From contig NZ_LT635772.1 in the NCBI RefSeq assembly GCF_900128415.1, forward strand, positions 868,001 through 932,000: DNA of 64,000 bases, written 5' to 3'. Origin of the DNA: Anaerococcus mediterraneensis. Lineage in GTDB: Bacteria; Bacillota; Clostridia; Tissierellales; Peptoniphilaceae. This document shows positions 39,344 to 46,953 of this stretch, piece by piece (the first letter of the stretch is position 1; every line of letters begins with the position of its first letter). The notes beneath the pieces were generated by a model. The model saw nothing but the letters and a program-made list of their open reading frames with translations, made no database searches and was not told where the DNA came from. The position numbers were made by a program, and so were the translations under genes.

Positions 39344-39662
39344 GCGTGGGCGTAAGAAATTTGAGAGGACTTGTCCCTAGTACGAGAGGACCGGGATGAA
39401 CACACCACTGGTGTACCAGTTGTTCCGCCAGGAGCATAGCTGGGTAGCTACGTGTGGAAATGTTAAGTACTGAAAGCATCTAAGTACGAAACACCCCTCA
39501 AGATAAGATTTCTAAGAGTACGTAAAGAAAATACGTTTGATAGGTCCAAGGTGTAAGTGCAGTAATGTATTAAGCTAATGGATACTAAACTTTATATCTT
39601 GACTGGAAATATTGGTTGCTATTTAGAGGTTTATAGAACCTAGCAGAAATGTTTTAAGCCGT

Positions 39663-39768
39663 ATGGTCGGCTCCGTTAGCCAAATCAAAGATTTGGGTGC
39701 TCACAAAGCCGCACGGGCTAGTCTGACATCTGACTACCAGCAAAACAAGTTTTTGGGTTAGGATCATG
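39663..39768 (-). repeat. rRNA/tRNA spacer repeat R4, between 23S and 5S
   Basis: Reverse orientation. On the minus strand it begins CATGATCCTAACCC, like R5, has long AAAACTTGTTTT and CAAATCTTTGATTTG stems and closes with GGAGCCGAC. The most diverged and longest copy. Confidence 0.65.
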
Positions 39769-39771
39769 ATA

Positions 39772-39884
39772 TAGTGGCGATAGCGCTAGGGATACACCTG
39801 TTCCCATACCGAACACAGAAGTTAAGCCTAACAACGCCGATGGTACTCGGAGGGCAACCTCCCGGGAGACTAGGAAGCTGCTAA
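39772..39884 (+). rRNA. 5S ribosomal RNA
   Basis: Contains CACCTGTTCCCATACCGAACACAG and GGTACTCGGAGGG; terminal bases AGTGGC and GCTGCT pair. About 113 nt. Confidence 0.93.
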
Positions 39885-39989
39885 AAAATATATTTCTTCA
39901 AGCCAATAGGCTTGGAGAAAAATATATTGACAAACTAAATAAAAAAAAGAAATTCTAGCCTAGCCTAGAATATATTTATCTATGCTTAG

Positions 39990-40064
39990 GCTTAGGTAGC
40001 TCAATGGTGGAGCACCCGGCTGTTAACCGGTAGGTTGTGGGTTCGAGTCCCACCCTGAGCGCCA
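39990..40064 (+). tRNA. tRNA-Asn(GTT)
   Basis: 75 nt, anticodon GTT, CCA encoded. The acceptor 5' strand GCTTAGG is duplicated directly upstream (39984-39990), so the start was fixed by pairing with CCTGAGC. Confidence 0.95.
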
Positions 40065-40089
40065 AAAGATATTGATTGCTTTAAAATAA

Positions 40090-40166
<77 letters not shown>

Positions 40167-40188
40167 AAACATTATTAATTTTTATTGT

Positions 40189-40265
40189 GGCGAAGTAGCT
40201 CAGTTGGCTAGAGCATTCGGTTCATACCCGGAGTGTCAAGAGTTCAAGTCTCTTCTTCGCTACCA
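40189..40265 (+). tRNA. Elongator tRNA-Met(CAT)
   Basis: 77 nt, anticodon loop TTCATAC. The body resembles elongator tRNA-Met of Bacillus; a lysidine-modified tRNA-Ile2 with the same anticodon is less likely. Confidence 0.85.
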
Positions 40266-40309
40266 TTTTTTTATTATGAAATCTTGTTTTGAAAAAATAA
40301 GATTTATAT

Positions 40310-40384
40310 GGCTCTATGGTCAAGCGGTTAAGACACCGCCCTCTCACGGCGGTAACCCGGGTTCGAATCCCGGTAGAGTCACCA
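40310..40384 (+). tRNA. tRNA-Glu(CTC)
   Basis: 75 nt, anticodon loop CTCTCAC, CCA encoded. Close relative of the tRNA-Glu(TTC) 300 bp away. Confidence 0.95.
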
Positions 40385-40452
40385 TTTGCTTTTAAAAGAG
40401 CATGGAGCCATCTAATATACTCACAGATTTATAATAGAATAAAGAAATACAA

Positions 40453-40566
40453 GGCCCTATGGTCAATCGGTTCATGATCCTAACCCAATTTACAAAGTAA
40501 ATTGATGGTAGGTCAGATGTCGCGAAATAGAAGTCTGTGACTTCGTTATGGAGCCGACTAAGACAC
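40453..40566 (+). pseudogene. tRNA-Glu copy interrupted by repeat R5
   Basis: GGCCCTATGGTCAATCGGTT (40453-40472) matches the first 20 bases of tRNA-Glu(TTC) except one. The next tRNA bases, AAGACAC, resume at 40560 after an 86-base repeat. The anticodon arm and the 3' half are no longer recognisable. The tRNA was therefore split in the D-arm and then decayed. Confidence 0.75.
40473..40558 (+). repeat. rRNA/tRNA spacer repeat R5, inserted in a tRNA-Glu copy
   Basis: Begins CATGATCCTAACCC and ends GAGCCGAC. Hairpin A has CAATTTAC/GTAAATTG; hairpin B has an AAGTC/GACTT inner stem instead of CAAATC/GATTTG, keeping the fold with different sequence. Confidence 0.78.
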
Positions 40567-40625
40567 TTGCAGCAAAGCTGCAACGATGATGAGAACAACA
40601 TTAATTCTTAAATTATTTAATACAA

Positions 40626-40700
40626 GGCCCTATGGTCAAGCGGTTAAGACACCACCCTTTCACGGTGGTATCCCGGGTTCGAATCCCGGTAGGGTCACCA
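40626..40700 (+). tRNA. tRNA-Glu(TTC)
   Basis: 75 nt, anticodon loop CTTTCAC, CCA encoded. Confidence 0.96.
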
Positions 40701-40702
40701 TC

Positions 40703-40790
40703 ATGACCTATCACCATTTGCGAAGCAAATGGAATGAAGGTCAGACGTCGCGGCGTTTCAAATCTACGATTTGTCAGCAAGCCGACGGTA
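40703..40790 (+). repeat. rRNA/tRNA spacer repeat R6
   Basis: Starts two bases after the CCA of tRNA-Glu(TTC) with CATGACCTATC. Hairpin A inner stem CCATTTGC/GCAAATGG differs from R2 by paired changes; hairpin B is almost identical to R2. Confidence 0.8.
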
Positions 40791-40819
40791 TCCTAGTGTA
40801 TCTAGTCTATACACTATAT

Positions 40820-40895
40820 GGAAGTATAGCTCAGTTGGGAGAGCATCTGCCTTACAAGCAGGGGGTCACAGGTTCGAGCCCTGTTACTTCCACCA
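40820..40895 (+). tRNA. tRNA-Val(TAC)
   Basis: 76 nt, anticodon loop CTTACAA, CCA encoded. Confidence 0.96.
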
Positions 40896-40935
40896 AAAGT
40901 ACAATAATTTGTACAATAATGAGGATGTTTTGATC

Positions 40936-41048
40936 CTTGATTTGCTACGCAAATCACCATTTCATGGAGACTGCTCAACGAGCCGCGGAGGCTTGATTTA
41001 CTATCGTAAATCACCATTTTATGGAGACTCCTCTATGCGCCGGAGAGG
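40936..41048. repeat. Two tandem copies of a 56-57 bp hairpin unit
   Basis: Both units start CTTGATTT, carry AAATCACCATTT and ATGGAGACT, and end near GCCG..GGAG. Inner stems differ (GATTTGCTACGCAAATC versus GATTTACTATCGTAAATC) yet still pair. A third, partial CTTG start follows just before tRNA-Asp. Confidence 0.7.
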
Positions 41049-41057
41049 CTTGTTTAT

Positions 41058-41134
41058 GGCCTGGTAGTTCAGCTGGTTAGAATGCCGCCCTGTCACGGCG
41101 GAGGTCGTGGGTTCGAATCCCATCCAGGTCGCCA
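41058..41134 (+). tRNA. tRNA-Asp(GTC)
   Basis: 77 nt, anticodon loop CTGTCAC, CCA encoded. Confidence 0.96.
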
Positions 41135-41154
41135 CTATAATAATATAATATAGA

Positions 41155-41280
41155 TGCGACTTCGTTATAGACTTGCCGTTACGTCGGAGAGTTCTTCGGA
41201 TTCACTTCGTTTATCTCGAAGATTTCAAATCTTGCGATTTGAAACCCTGCAATGGACTGGGTTCGAATCCATCCAAGTCG
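41155..41280 (+). pseudogene. Decayed tRNA 3' end with repeat-like sequence
   Basis: The last 27 bases (41254-41280, including GGGTTCGAATCC and CAAGTCG) look like a T-arm and acceptor strand related to tRNA-Asp, but no D-arm, anticodon arm or CCA is present. GACTTG at 41170 could have been its 5' acceptor strand. Between them are short hairpins (TTTCAAATCTTGCGATTTGAAA) resembling spacer repeat stems. The rest of the 41135-41387 gap holds nothing else recognisable apart from a small hairpin at 41345-41366. Confidence 0.5.
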
Positions 41281-41387
41281 ACATTAAATTTTATATTTTA
41301 TAAAATTTTGCTTGTTATTATATTGTGGATTTATAATAACAAATAGGATTGGAGTTATCCAATCCTACCCAACCCTTTTTATATTTT

Positions 41388-41462
41388 GCGGATGTGGCTC
41401 AGTGGTAGAGCATCGCCTTGCCAAGGCGAGGGTCGCGAGTTCGAATCTCGTCATCCGCTCCA
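41388..41462 (+). tRNA. tRNA-Gly(GCC)
   Basis: 75 nt, anticodon loop TTGCCAA, encoded CCA. Last tRNA of the array. Confidence 0.96.
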
Positions 41463-41467
41463 TTTTT

Positions 41468-41489
41468 AGCTTGCTTGGCAAGCTTTTTT
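41468..41489 (+). terminator. Terminator of the tRNA array
   Basis: AGCTTGC, loop, GCAAGCT followed by a T run, six bases after tRNA-Gly. Confidence 0.85.
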
Positions 41490-41516
41490 TATTGGATGTT
41501 TTGAAGATAAAAAATA

Positions 41517-41560
41517 AAAATCCTAAGCTACTTTTGTTTTAAGTAAACTTAGGATTTTCG
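41517..41560. terminator. Terminator of the converging zinc-ribbon gene
   Basis: AAAATCCTAAG and CTTAGGATTTT pair with an internal second stem TACTT/AAGTA. A and T tracts flank both sides, so it can work in both directions. Confidence 0.75.
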
Positions 41561-41571
41561 TTTTTAATGTT

Positions 41572-42837
41572 TTATCTTGTTTCTATTGATATTGGGTACA
41601 GCTCAAAAAGACCATTTTTTTCATTATATGATCCAACTTCTGCTTTAATTTTGACAGGATAACCACTAGAAGTAATGCTTGGTAATTCTCCCATGTAAAT
41701 ATTAGTAAATCTAAATGATGGTCCAAATGTTGATTCGAATCCATCACCTCCATAGATCAATACATCATAACGTGTTTTATATACTTTTCCATACATTGTA
41801 GAATGATTTTGTATATCCGCAACAATACCATCAAATTCTATTGTTTTTTTATAATATTTGTCAGAAAATTCTTTAATTCTAGGATCAAGATCGTCGATAG
41901 GTACCATTAAATTTCTAAAATCCTCATTATTGTCTACGGTTATGACTTCTTCTTCATCATCTTTTTGTTCTTCAGTATTTTCTAATGCTGGTGAGATTTC
42001 TGATAATTCAATATCTTCTCCTATATTTTCAGTGGTTTTATCTATATCATTTTCTGGACTTTGGGAAGGACTTTCTTCTTTTGCTTCTTCTATGACTTTT
42101 TCTTCGTAATCTTCACTTTGAATTTCTATATTATCACTGTGGCTTTGTGCTATGAACTGAAGTTTGTTATCATTGTTTACATTAAAATTTACTTCGCCAA
42201 ATATACTCTCATCGCTAGCCTTACTAATTTTTAAGTTGTGCGAACCTTCTTCAAGTTTTAGGGTAAATTCAGTTTCTTCTCCATTTTTAATTACAGTTTG
42301 GTCTTCGCCATCTACACATATTTTAATATCATATGTTGAGAAAATTAAATTAACAGAACTTTTGACCTTAATCGTAGTATCATAAGATTTTACATCAATG
42401 GCTACTGGATTTTCATAGTCATAATCTTCATCTTGCTTGGATCCTAGTTTCGAAAATATAGGACCTAAGATAAGCATGGCTATTAATAAAATCCCAATTA
42501 GTTTATAAGAGATGGGGAATTTGGATGTCAGATTTGATAAAAAATTATTTTCCTTAGAGTTCTCTTTCTTTTCATCAAACTTATCTTTGTTATTAGCATA
42601 ATCATGGTCATCAAGTTTCTTTGATGTTGATTTCTCATTTGAATCCTTGCTTATTTTCTTTTCTTGATTAATAAAGGTCTCAATTTTTTCTTCTAATTTG
42701 AGTTTTCTCTTTATTTTTTCTAAATCTTCTAGTCTTTTACTTATGTCAAAGAGTTTATCCTTTTTTAATTCTGACCCACAGTACTTACAATATTTAGCAT
42801 CATTATCGTTTTTTTTGCCACAATTTTCACACTTCAT
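41572..42837 (-). CDS. Zinc-ribbon membrane protein with acidic linker
   Basis: 421 residues. N-terminal zinc ribbon CENCGKKNDNDAKYCKYCG, then a charged helical segment, one membrane helix at about residues 112-130 (IGILLIAMLILGPIF), and an outside part. The latter has a beta domain resembling a PEGA-like fold (TYDIKICVDGEDQTV, LKLEEGSHNLKI), an acidic low-complexity linker (residues about 250-310), and a C-terminal beta domain containing FDGIVADIQNH, possibly OB-fold-like. Similar zinc-ribbon anchored proteins occur widely in Firmicutes without known function. It separates the tRNA array from tRNA-Arg. Confidence 0.75.
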   Translation of the reverse strand: MKCENCGKKNDNDAKYCKYCGSELKKDKLFDISKRLEDLEKIKRKLKLEEKIETFINQEKKISKDSNEKSTSKKLDDHDYANNKDKFDEKKENSKENNFLSNLTSKFPISYKLIGILLIAMLILGPIFSKLGSKQDEDYDYENPVAIDVKSYDTTIKVKSSVNLIFSTYDIKICVDGEDQTVIKNGEETEFTLKLEEGSHNLKISKASDESIFGEVNFNVNNDNKLQFIAQSHSDNIEIQSEDYEEKVIEEAKEESPSQSPENDIDKTTENIGEDIELSEISPALENTEEQKDDEEEVITVDNNEDFRNLMVPIDDLDPRIKEFSDKYYKKTIEFDGIVADIQNHSTMYGKVYKTRYDVLIYGGDGFESTFGPSFRFTNIYMGELPSITSSGYPVKIKAEVGSYNEKNGLFELYPISIETR

Positions 42838-42957
42838 TATAGACTCCTAAAATTAATATGAAATATTATACTTTACACAAATATTAATACAAACTTTATA
42901 TTTTGACTTTTTTCATTTAAGAAGTATATTAAATGGGTAAGTTAAAATTAGAATTAA

Positions 42958-43034
42958 GCGTCATTAGCTCAGCTGGATAGAGCGTCTGGCTACGGACCAG
43001 AAGGCCTGGGGTTCGAATCCTCAATGACGCGCCA
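42958..43034 (+). tRNA. tRNA-Arg(ACG), likely prophage attachment gene
   Basis: 77 nt, anticodon loop CTACGGA, CCA encoded, all stems intact. The integrase gene lies 70 bp downstream and points towards it. Its 3' half is the probable attB/attL core; the matching attR copy would be beyond the right edge. Confidence 0.93.
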
Positions 43035-43044
43035 TTTATTATGG

Positions 43045-43075
43045 AGGAACGTTGATTTTTCAATGTTCCTTTTTT
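43045..43075 (+). terminator. Terminator after tRNA-Arg
   Basis: AGGAACgTTG, loop ATTTTT, CAAtGTTCCT followed by a T run. Confidence 0.8.
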
Positions 43076-43107
43076 GGTGTGTGGGCAATGTGTGGGTAAG
43101 TAGGAAA

Positions 43108-44202
43108 TTATATTGATATTTTTTGAAGTTCTTGATAGATATAATCATCCAGATCTTGGATATATGAATTTGCAGTTATAGAAAAGTCTGTATGTCCCAT
43201 TAATTTTTGTAAAGCTTTATCATCTACTCCAGATTGGTGGGCTATGGTGGCGAAGGTGTATCTACATGAGTATGGGATTTTCTTTTTTACACCTGCTTTT
43301 TCTAGTGATGGGTAGTAGATTTTTTTGTAGAAGGTTGTGTCGCTTGGCTGGTAGATTTCTCCGCTTTGCTTTTTTGCTTCTACTACATATCCGATTTTAC
43401 TTTCACTTACCAGGTAGACCATGATGTCTTTTATTTTTGGATGAATGAACATTTTTCTTTGTCTGCCCGCTTCGGTTTTTTCTCCAAAGTCGATTATTTC
43501 ATTCTTTTCTAGCCTTACCTTGGATGTTTGTAAGTTTAAATATTCGCTTGTCCTAAAGCCTGTAAAAATTAGGTTTAGGACGTGCATTGCGTTTGGATTG
43601 TTTGGGATTGATGAGTACAATCTTTCGATTTCTTCTTTTGTGAAGATTTCTTTTTTTCTTCTTATTCCTACACCGCCTACCTCCAGATATTTTGATAAAT
43701 CTAGTTGAATTAGTTGGTTTTTTATTGCTATTGTGTAGATTTTTGATACCAGATGTTTTAGTCTATCGATGGATGACTTAGAATAGTCTTGATGTACGAT
43801 TTCTCCATCTACTACTTTGTCATAACCTTCTAGTTCCATTTGGTCGAGGACGTCTTGGAGGTCTGAGTATGTTATTTCGTGTATATCTATGTCGTGGATT
43901 TCTTCGAATCTAGCATATGAGCTGTAGTATCTATTTTTTGTTGATTTGCCTAGTTTGATAAATTCATTTGTGGATGTAAACTTATCAAAGAGTTGAGCAA
44001 ATGTGACTAAAGGCTCTGGTTCTTGGTAGTTTATGAGGGCATCTTGGGCTATGTTATAGGTTTTAAAGAAGCCTATGTCTTTTCTGCCTTTCTTTTTTGG
44101 GAGTCTGGCTCTATACTGTTTGACTCTCAATTTGCCTTGAGGTGTGTATTTTACACGCTCTATGCTTCCCATGCCATTGGGGAGCTTTCTTCTTTTTGCC
44201 AT
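43108..44202 (-). CDS. int: Prophage tyrosine recombinase (integrase)
   Basis: 364 residues. An N-terminal AP2-like arm-binding region (KYTPQGKLRVKQYRARLPKKKGRKDIGFFKT), a SAM-like core-binding domain (residues about 60-160), then the catalytic domain: Arg I in FTGFRTSEYLNL, the second box YSCRYTFATIAHQSG, and the nucleophile Tyr in TANSYIQDL after LMGHTDFS. The usual HxxR reads YxxR here, a mild departure. Start ATG with an AGGAG-type site. It integrates and excises the phage, presumably at tRNA-Arg. Confidence 0.93.
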   Translation of the reverse strand: MAKRRKLPNGMGSIERVKYTPQGKLRVKQYRARLPKKKGRKDIGFFKTYNIAQDALINYQEPEPLVTFAQLFDKFTSTNEFIKLGKSTKNRYYSSYARFEEIHDIDIHEITYSDLQDVLDQMELEGYDKVVDGEIVHQDYSKSSIDRLKHLVSKIYTIAIKNQLIQLDLSKYLEVGGVGIRRKKEIFTKEEIERLYSSIPNNPNAMHVLNLIFTGFRTSEYLNLQTSKVRLEKNEIIDFGEKTEAGRQRKMFIHPKIKDIMVYLVSESKIGYVVEAKKQSGEIYQPSDTTFYKKIYYPSLEKAGVKKKIPYSCRYTFATIAHQSGVDDKALQKLMGHTDFSITANSYIQDLDDYIYQELQKISI

Positions 44203-44225
44203 TTTTTGCTCCTTTCTTATGGTTT

Positions 44226-44372
44226 GGGTATAGTGGATGTGGATGGATGAGTCCTGCCCGTATGGGTAGGGCTTTTTCTATACCCTTTTAGTGTATGATT
44301 CTTTTGTATATAGACGCTTAGTGTCTACTGGATGGGGTTTTTATAGCCCTATGGATTAACATAGGGCTTTAA
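44226..44372. other. Structured gap between int and the Abi gene
   Basis: GGGTATAG (44226) pairs with CTATACCC (44278) around an inner stem CCTGCCC/GGGTAGG. TAGAC/GTCTA then forms a small hairpin, and AGCCCTATG/CATAGGGCT closes at the Abi stop codon. It is a terminator or regulatory leader region; no gene is seen. Confidence 0.45.
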
Positions 44373-45352
44373 TAATTATTTAAAATGTTTTTGATTCTTT
44401 CTTCGTAATCATGTGGTATACCTGTAATGTTAAAGTAATCTATAATAATTTTAGGATTAATAAGTCTATACCTATCTATCAATTGAAGAATAGAAAGGTT
44501 CATTTCAAACTTAAGAGATGGATCTTTAACTATTGAGTTTAGACAAATTATCATAGAATATGCATTATTGTAGCTTGTTTTCGATTCTAGGAATAATTGT
44601 TCATGCGTGTCATTTTCTAGATTGGATTTAGTGATCTTATAAGTATTGTCTTTATAAGTTATAAACTTGAGATTATGAGCGATTATATTTCTAAATCGTC
44701 TAATAATGTTCAGGGAGTTATTAAGGAATTCTTTTTGTTTTTCTGTTGATATTGTAAGGTCTAACATAATATTGCAAACATCTTCTTTGTCTTTAGATTT
44801 CAGATGGCTGTAGAGTTTTGTTGATAAATCAAATGATATATTTTTAAATAATATCCATGCAGGAACATGGTTTTTTGTTTTTACATAATGCCAAGTTGGT
44901 TCATTAATCCAATTGTTATGTGAGGGAGTATATGCTTTTCTAATATCATTTAATGTTGATTTTAGTTGATCTAATTCCTTTTTATTGAATTGGTTAAAGT
45001 TTTTTATATTTAAGTAATCTTCTTGGAATTCTCCATATTTTTCTGATAAGACGTATGCTAAAGCTGTTTTAAATGAAGTTTCTACGATGACGCTATATTG
45101 AAAAAGAATGTTTTGAAGACTTCTGTCAAATTTAGCAAACAGATATAAATCTTCAATGGTTGTGTTTGGCCTAAACTCATCATCAATCATAAATACTTCT
45201 TTATAACCGTTTATAAGGTCATAGTAAGAATATGTGAATAAAGCTGCTTGGGCGAAAGCTTGATTATCAATAATTAATTTACGACTATCGAGGATTTCTA
45301 TTTGTTCTTCTATTGTTTTAAAAGGTTTGTCGGGTTGCTTTCTATTAATCAT
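44369..45352 (-). CDS. Abi_2-family abortive infection protein (AbiD/AbiF type)
   Basis: 327 residues from the ATG preceded by AGGAG; a start 11 codons earlier would fall inside the terminator hairpin and is rejected. KPFKTIEEQIEILDSRKLIIDNQAFAQAALFTYSYYDLINGYKEVF is the characteristic Abi_2 N-terminus, and the C-terminal RRFRNIIAHN resembles the RxxxxH motif of HEPN nucleases. Abi_2 proteins abort phage growth. It sits between integrase and repressor, so it is probably expressed in the lysogen to exclude other phages. A short RNA unit lies directly upstream (45371-45440). Confidence 0.88.
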   Translation of the reverse strand: MINRKQPDKPFKTIEEQIEILDSRKLIIDNQAFAQAALFTYSYYDLINGYKEVFMIDDEFRPNTTIEDLYLFAKFDRSLQNILFQYSVIVETSFKTALAYVLSEKYGEFQEDYLNIKNFNQFNKKELDQLKSTLNDIRKAYTPSHNNWINEPTWHYVKTKNHVPAWILFKNISFDLSTKLYSHLKSKDKEDVCNIMLDLTISTEKQKEFLNNSLNIIRRFRNIIAHNLKFITYKDNTYKITKSNLENDTHEQLFLESKTSYNNAYSMIICLNSIVKDPSLKFEMNLSILQLIDRYRLINPKIIIDYFNITGIPHDYEERIKNILNNY

Positions 45353-45370
45353 TAATTCTCCTATAAATAC

Positions 45371-45406
45371 AAAAAACCCTGTCACAATAATAGTGACAGG
45401 GTTTTT
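45371..45406 (-). terminator. Terminator between the small RNA and the Abi gene
   Basis: An 11-14 bp stem (AAAAACCCTGTCAC/GTGACAGGGTTTTT) with a seven-base loop and T run, 19 bp before the Abi start. Leaky read-through would supply the Abi mRNA. Confidence 0.85.
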
Positions 45407-45440
45407 CGCAGTCCGCTTTCGCTGACCAGTTAACTTTACA
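45371..45440 (-). ncRNA. abiF-type small RNA upstream of the Abi gene
   Basis: Minus-strand order: consensus promoter, about 35 nt carrying the stem GGTC-A-GC-GAAA-GC-G-GACT, then a strong hairpin AACCCTGTCAC/GTGACAGGGTT followed by T, then the Abi RBS. This matches the published abiF RNA motif, known upstream of abi_2 genes, in position and size; I could not fold or align it against the model. Confidence 0.7.
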
Positions 45441-45445
45441 CTATC

Positions 45446-45474
45446 ATTGTATGATTATTTTTGGAAAATGTCAA
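45446..45474 (-). promoter_or_regulatory. Promoter of the abiF-type RNA
   Basis: TTGACA, exactly 17 bp spacer, TACAAT on the minus strand; the -35 box overlaps the stop codon of the preceding gene. Confidence 0.8.
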
Positions 45475-45857
45475 TTAAATTTAATTATTTCAACTGCGTC
45501 TCCAAGAGAAATAGGTGATAAATCAGGCTTTTCTAAGTTTGATATTTGCTCTTTGTTTACATTTAAATCTTCATAGATTCTGATTTTAGGTGAAAATGAA
45601 CCTATTATTGATCTAGTCATATCATTTTCGATACTTCTATTAGTACAAATTGAAAATTTATCGTAAATAGTATCTATTGACAAATTCGCTTTTATCGTAT
45701 CCATAGTACCGTAGTTTTCGCCTTCATATGATATTTCAGGGCCTACTTCAATTACTCTGACTACATCTCTTTTTGAGGCTTTATTATTGCGGCCATAATT
45801 TATAGCAATTCTTTTATTATCTAATATCGCTATTACCTTATATTTACTTTCTGCCAT
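45471..45857 (-). CDS. Hypothetical phage lysogeny-region protein
   Basis: 128 residues from the ATG with AAGGAG at six-base spacing; a start 7 codons earlier overlaps the repressor stop but has no such site. Predicted mostly beta with YKVIAILDNKRIAINYGRNNKASKRDVVRVIEVG at the N-terminus. No family recognised. Co-transcribed with the repressor, so likely expressed in the lysogen. Confidence 0.7.
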   Translation of the reverse strand: MAESKYKVIAILDNKRIAINYGRNNKASKRDVVRVIEVGPEISYEGENYGTMDTIKANLSIDTIYDKFSICTNRSIENDMTRSIIGSFSPKIRIYEDLNVNKEQISNLEKPDLSPISLGDAVEIIKFN

Positions 45858-45874
45858 ACTTTTCTCCTTATCTC

Positions 45875-46522
45875 TCATAGTGTTACTGAGTATTGGACTA
45901 CTTTTCCTATTATTTTTATATTGTCTTTTATGTCAAAGATTGTGTCATAGTAGTTTGGGTTTGTTGATGCTGGTCTAAATATTAGATTATTACCATCTCT
46001 ATAAAAGTATTTGACAGCATATTCGTTATCCTGGGTTGAGTAGACTACAATATCACCATTTTTTAGGTCGTAAACTGAGTCGTACTCAATTATTCCTATA
46101 ACTGAGTCGTTGGGGATAACTTTGTTCATGGACTCGCCATTGACTTTTAGAAAAAATAGTTTGTTGCTACCTGCGTATGATCCTACCAATTCATCTGGTA
46201 CTTGGATTTTTGGTAGGTTTTCCATACCGCTTATAGTGGTCGGACTGCCTGCTGATACATAGTTATCTATGTAGGGGTAGGTGTGGACCGAAACGGATTG
46301 GGCTATGAATTCTAAGGTATCCTGTGGTTCACCTGTAAGCTGGGAGATGGATATGTTATATATTTCTGCCAGCATTCTAAGCTTTGCGAGTGGTGGGGTT
46401 GTCTTTCCTTGCTCATAATATCCGTATGCACTAGTAGACATATCTAATCTGTGAGCAACGTCTTCTTGTGTGAATCCCTTTTCTTTTCTAAGGGATCTAA
46501 TTTTATCATTTAGATTTTTCAT
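45875..46522 (-). CDS. CI/LexA-like phage repressor with S24 autoprotease
   Basis: 215 residues. Helix-turn-helix at 13-45 (FTQEDVAHRLDMSTSAYGYYEQGKTTP), then a C-terminal S24 peptidase-like domain: cleavage site Ala-Gly in NYVSAGSP near 88, catalytic serine in VNGESMNKV and lysine in EYAVKYFY. It maintains lysogeny and would self-cleave upon RecA activation. Expressed leftwards from the shared operator region. Confidence 0.93.
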   Translation of the reverse strand: MKNLNDKIRSLRKEKGFTQEDVAHRLDMSTSAYGYYEQGKTTPPLAKLRMLAEIYNISISQLTGEPQDTLEFIAQSVSVHTYPYIDNYVSAGSPTTISGMENLPKIQVPDELVGSYAGSNKLFFLKVNGESMNKVIPNDSVIGIIEYDSVYDLKNGDIVVYSTQDNEYAVKYFYRDGNNLIFRPASTNPNYYDTIFDIKDNIKIIGKVVQYSVTL

Positions 46523-46553
46523 AAACTGTTACTCCTTTTATTTGTATTTTACA

Positions 46554-46654
46554 ATTATAACAAGTTTTATACAACAAGTATTGCGTGTATTTAAAAAATA
46601 ATACACGTAAAAATTGAAAATATATTTGACAAAAACAATTAATACGTGTATTAT
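46554..46654. promoter_or_regulatory. Divergent operator-promoter switch of the prophage
   Basis: Rightward promoter TTGACA (46626), 17 bp, TATTAT (46649). Leftward -10 TATAAT reads on the minus strand at 46554-46559. Three copies of the motif AATACACG: 46581-46592 (reverse, AAATACACGCAA), 46600-46610 (forward) and 46645-46652 (reverse, overlapping the rightward -10). This is the expected place for repressor and Cro binding. Confidence 0.8.
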
Positions 46655-46683
46655 ATGATTAACAGTTAAGAAAAGGAGGTTGT

Positions 46684-46953
46684 ATGAAGGCGGAAGATAT
46701 TAAAAAATTCCTTGAATTTAGAAAGAAATTTACAAAAAGAGAATGGTTTGAGATTAATAAGGCTGTTTCTGATCAAGAGAATAAAAGAGCCGACCAAATA
46801 ATATTGGACGACTCTGATGTTACTGAGATTTTTAATAGAATTAATCGAAGAACAGATAATTCTATTAAAATTAATATCAAAGAAGAAAAACTTTCTTCGG
46901 AAGATAAAAATCTCATTTCAAAAACAATGGAAAAATTAATCACACAAAGATAA
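46684..46953 (+). CDS. Small early phage protein
   Basis: 89 residues, highly charged, first gene of the rightward early transcript with an AGGAGG site. Predicted helical (EDIKKFLEFRKKFTKREWFEINKAV). No family recognised; in this position such genes often encode antirepressor-like or excision functions. Confidence 0.65.
   Translation: MKAEDIKKFLEFRKKFTKREWFEINKAVSDQENKRADQIILDDSDVTEIFNRINRRTDNSIKINIKEEKLSSEDKNLISKTMEKLITQR

Noticed and set aside
39984..39990. GCTTAGG duplicated before tRNA-Asn as a possible second tRNA start
   Set aside because: Only the downstream copy gives correct lengths and pairing; the other is a short direct repeat.
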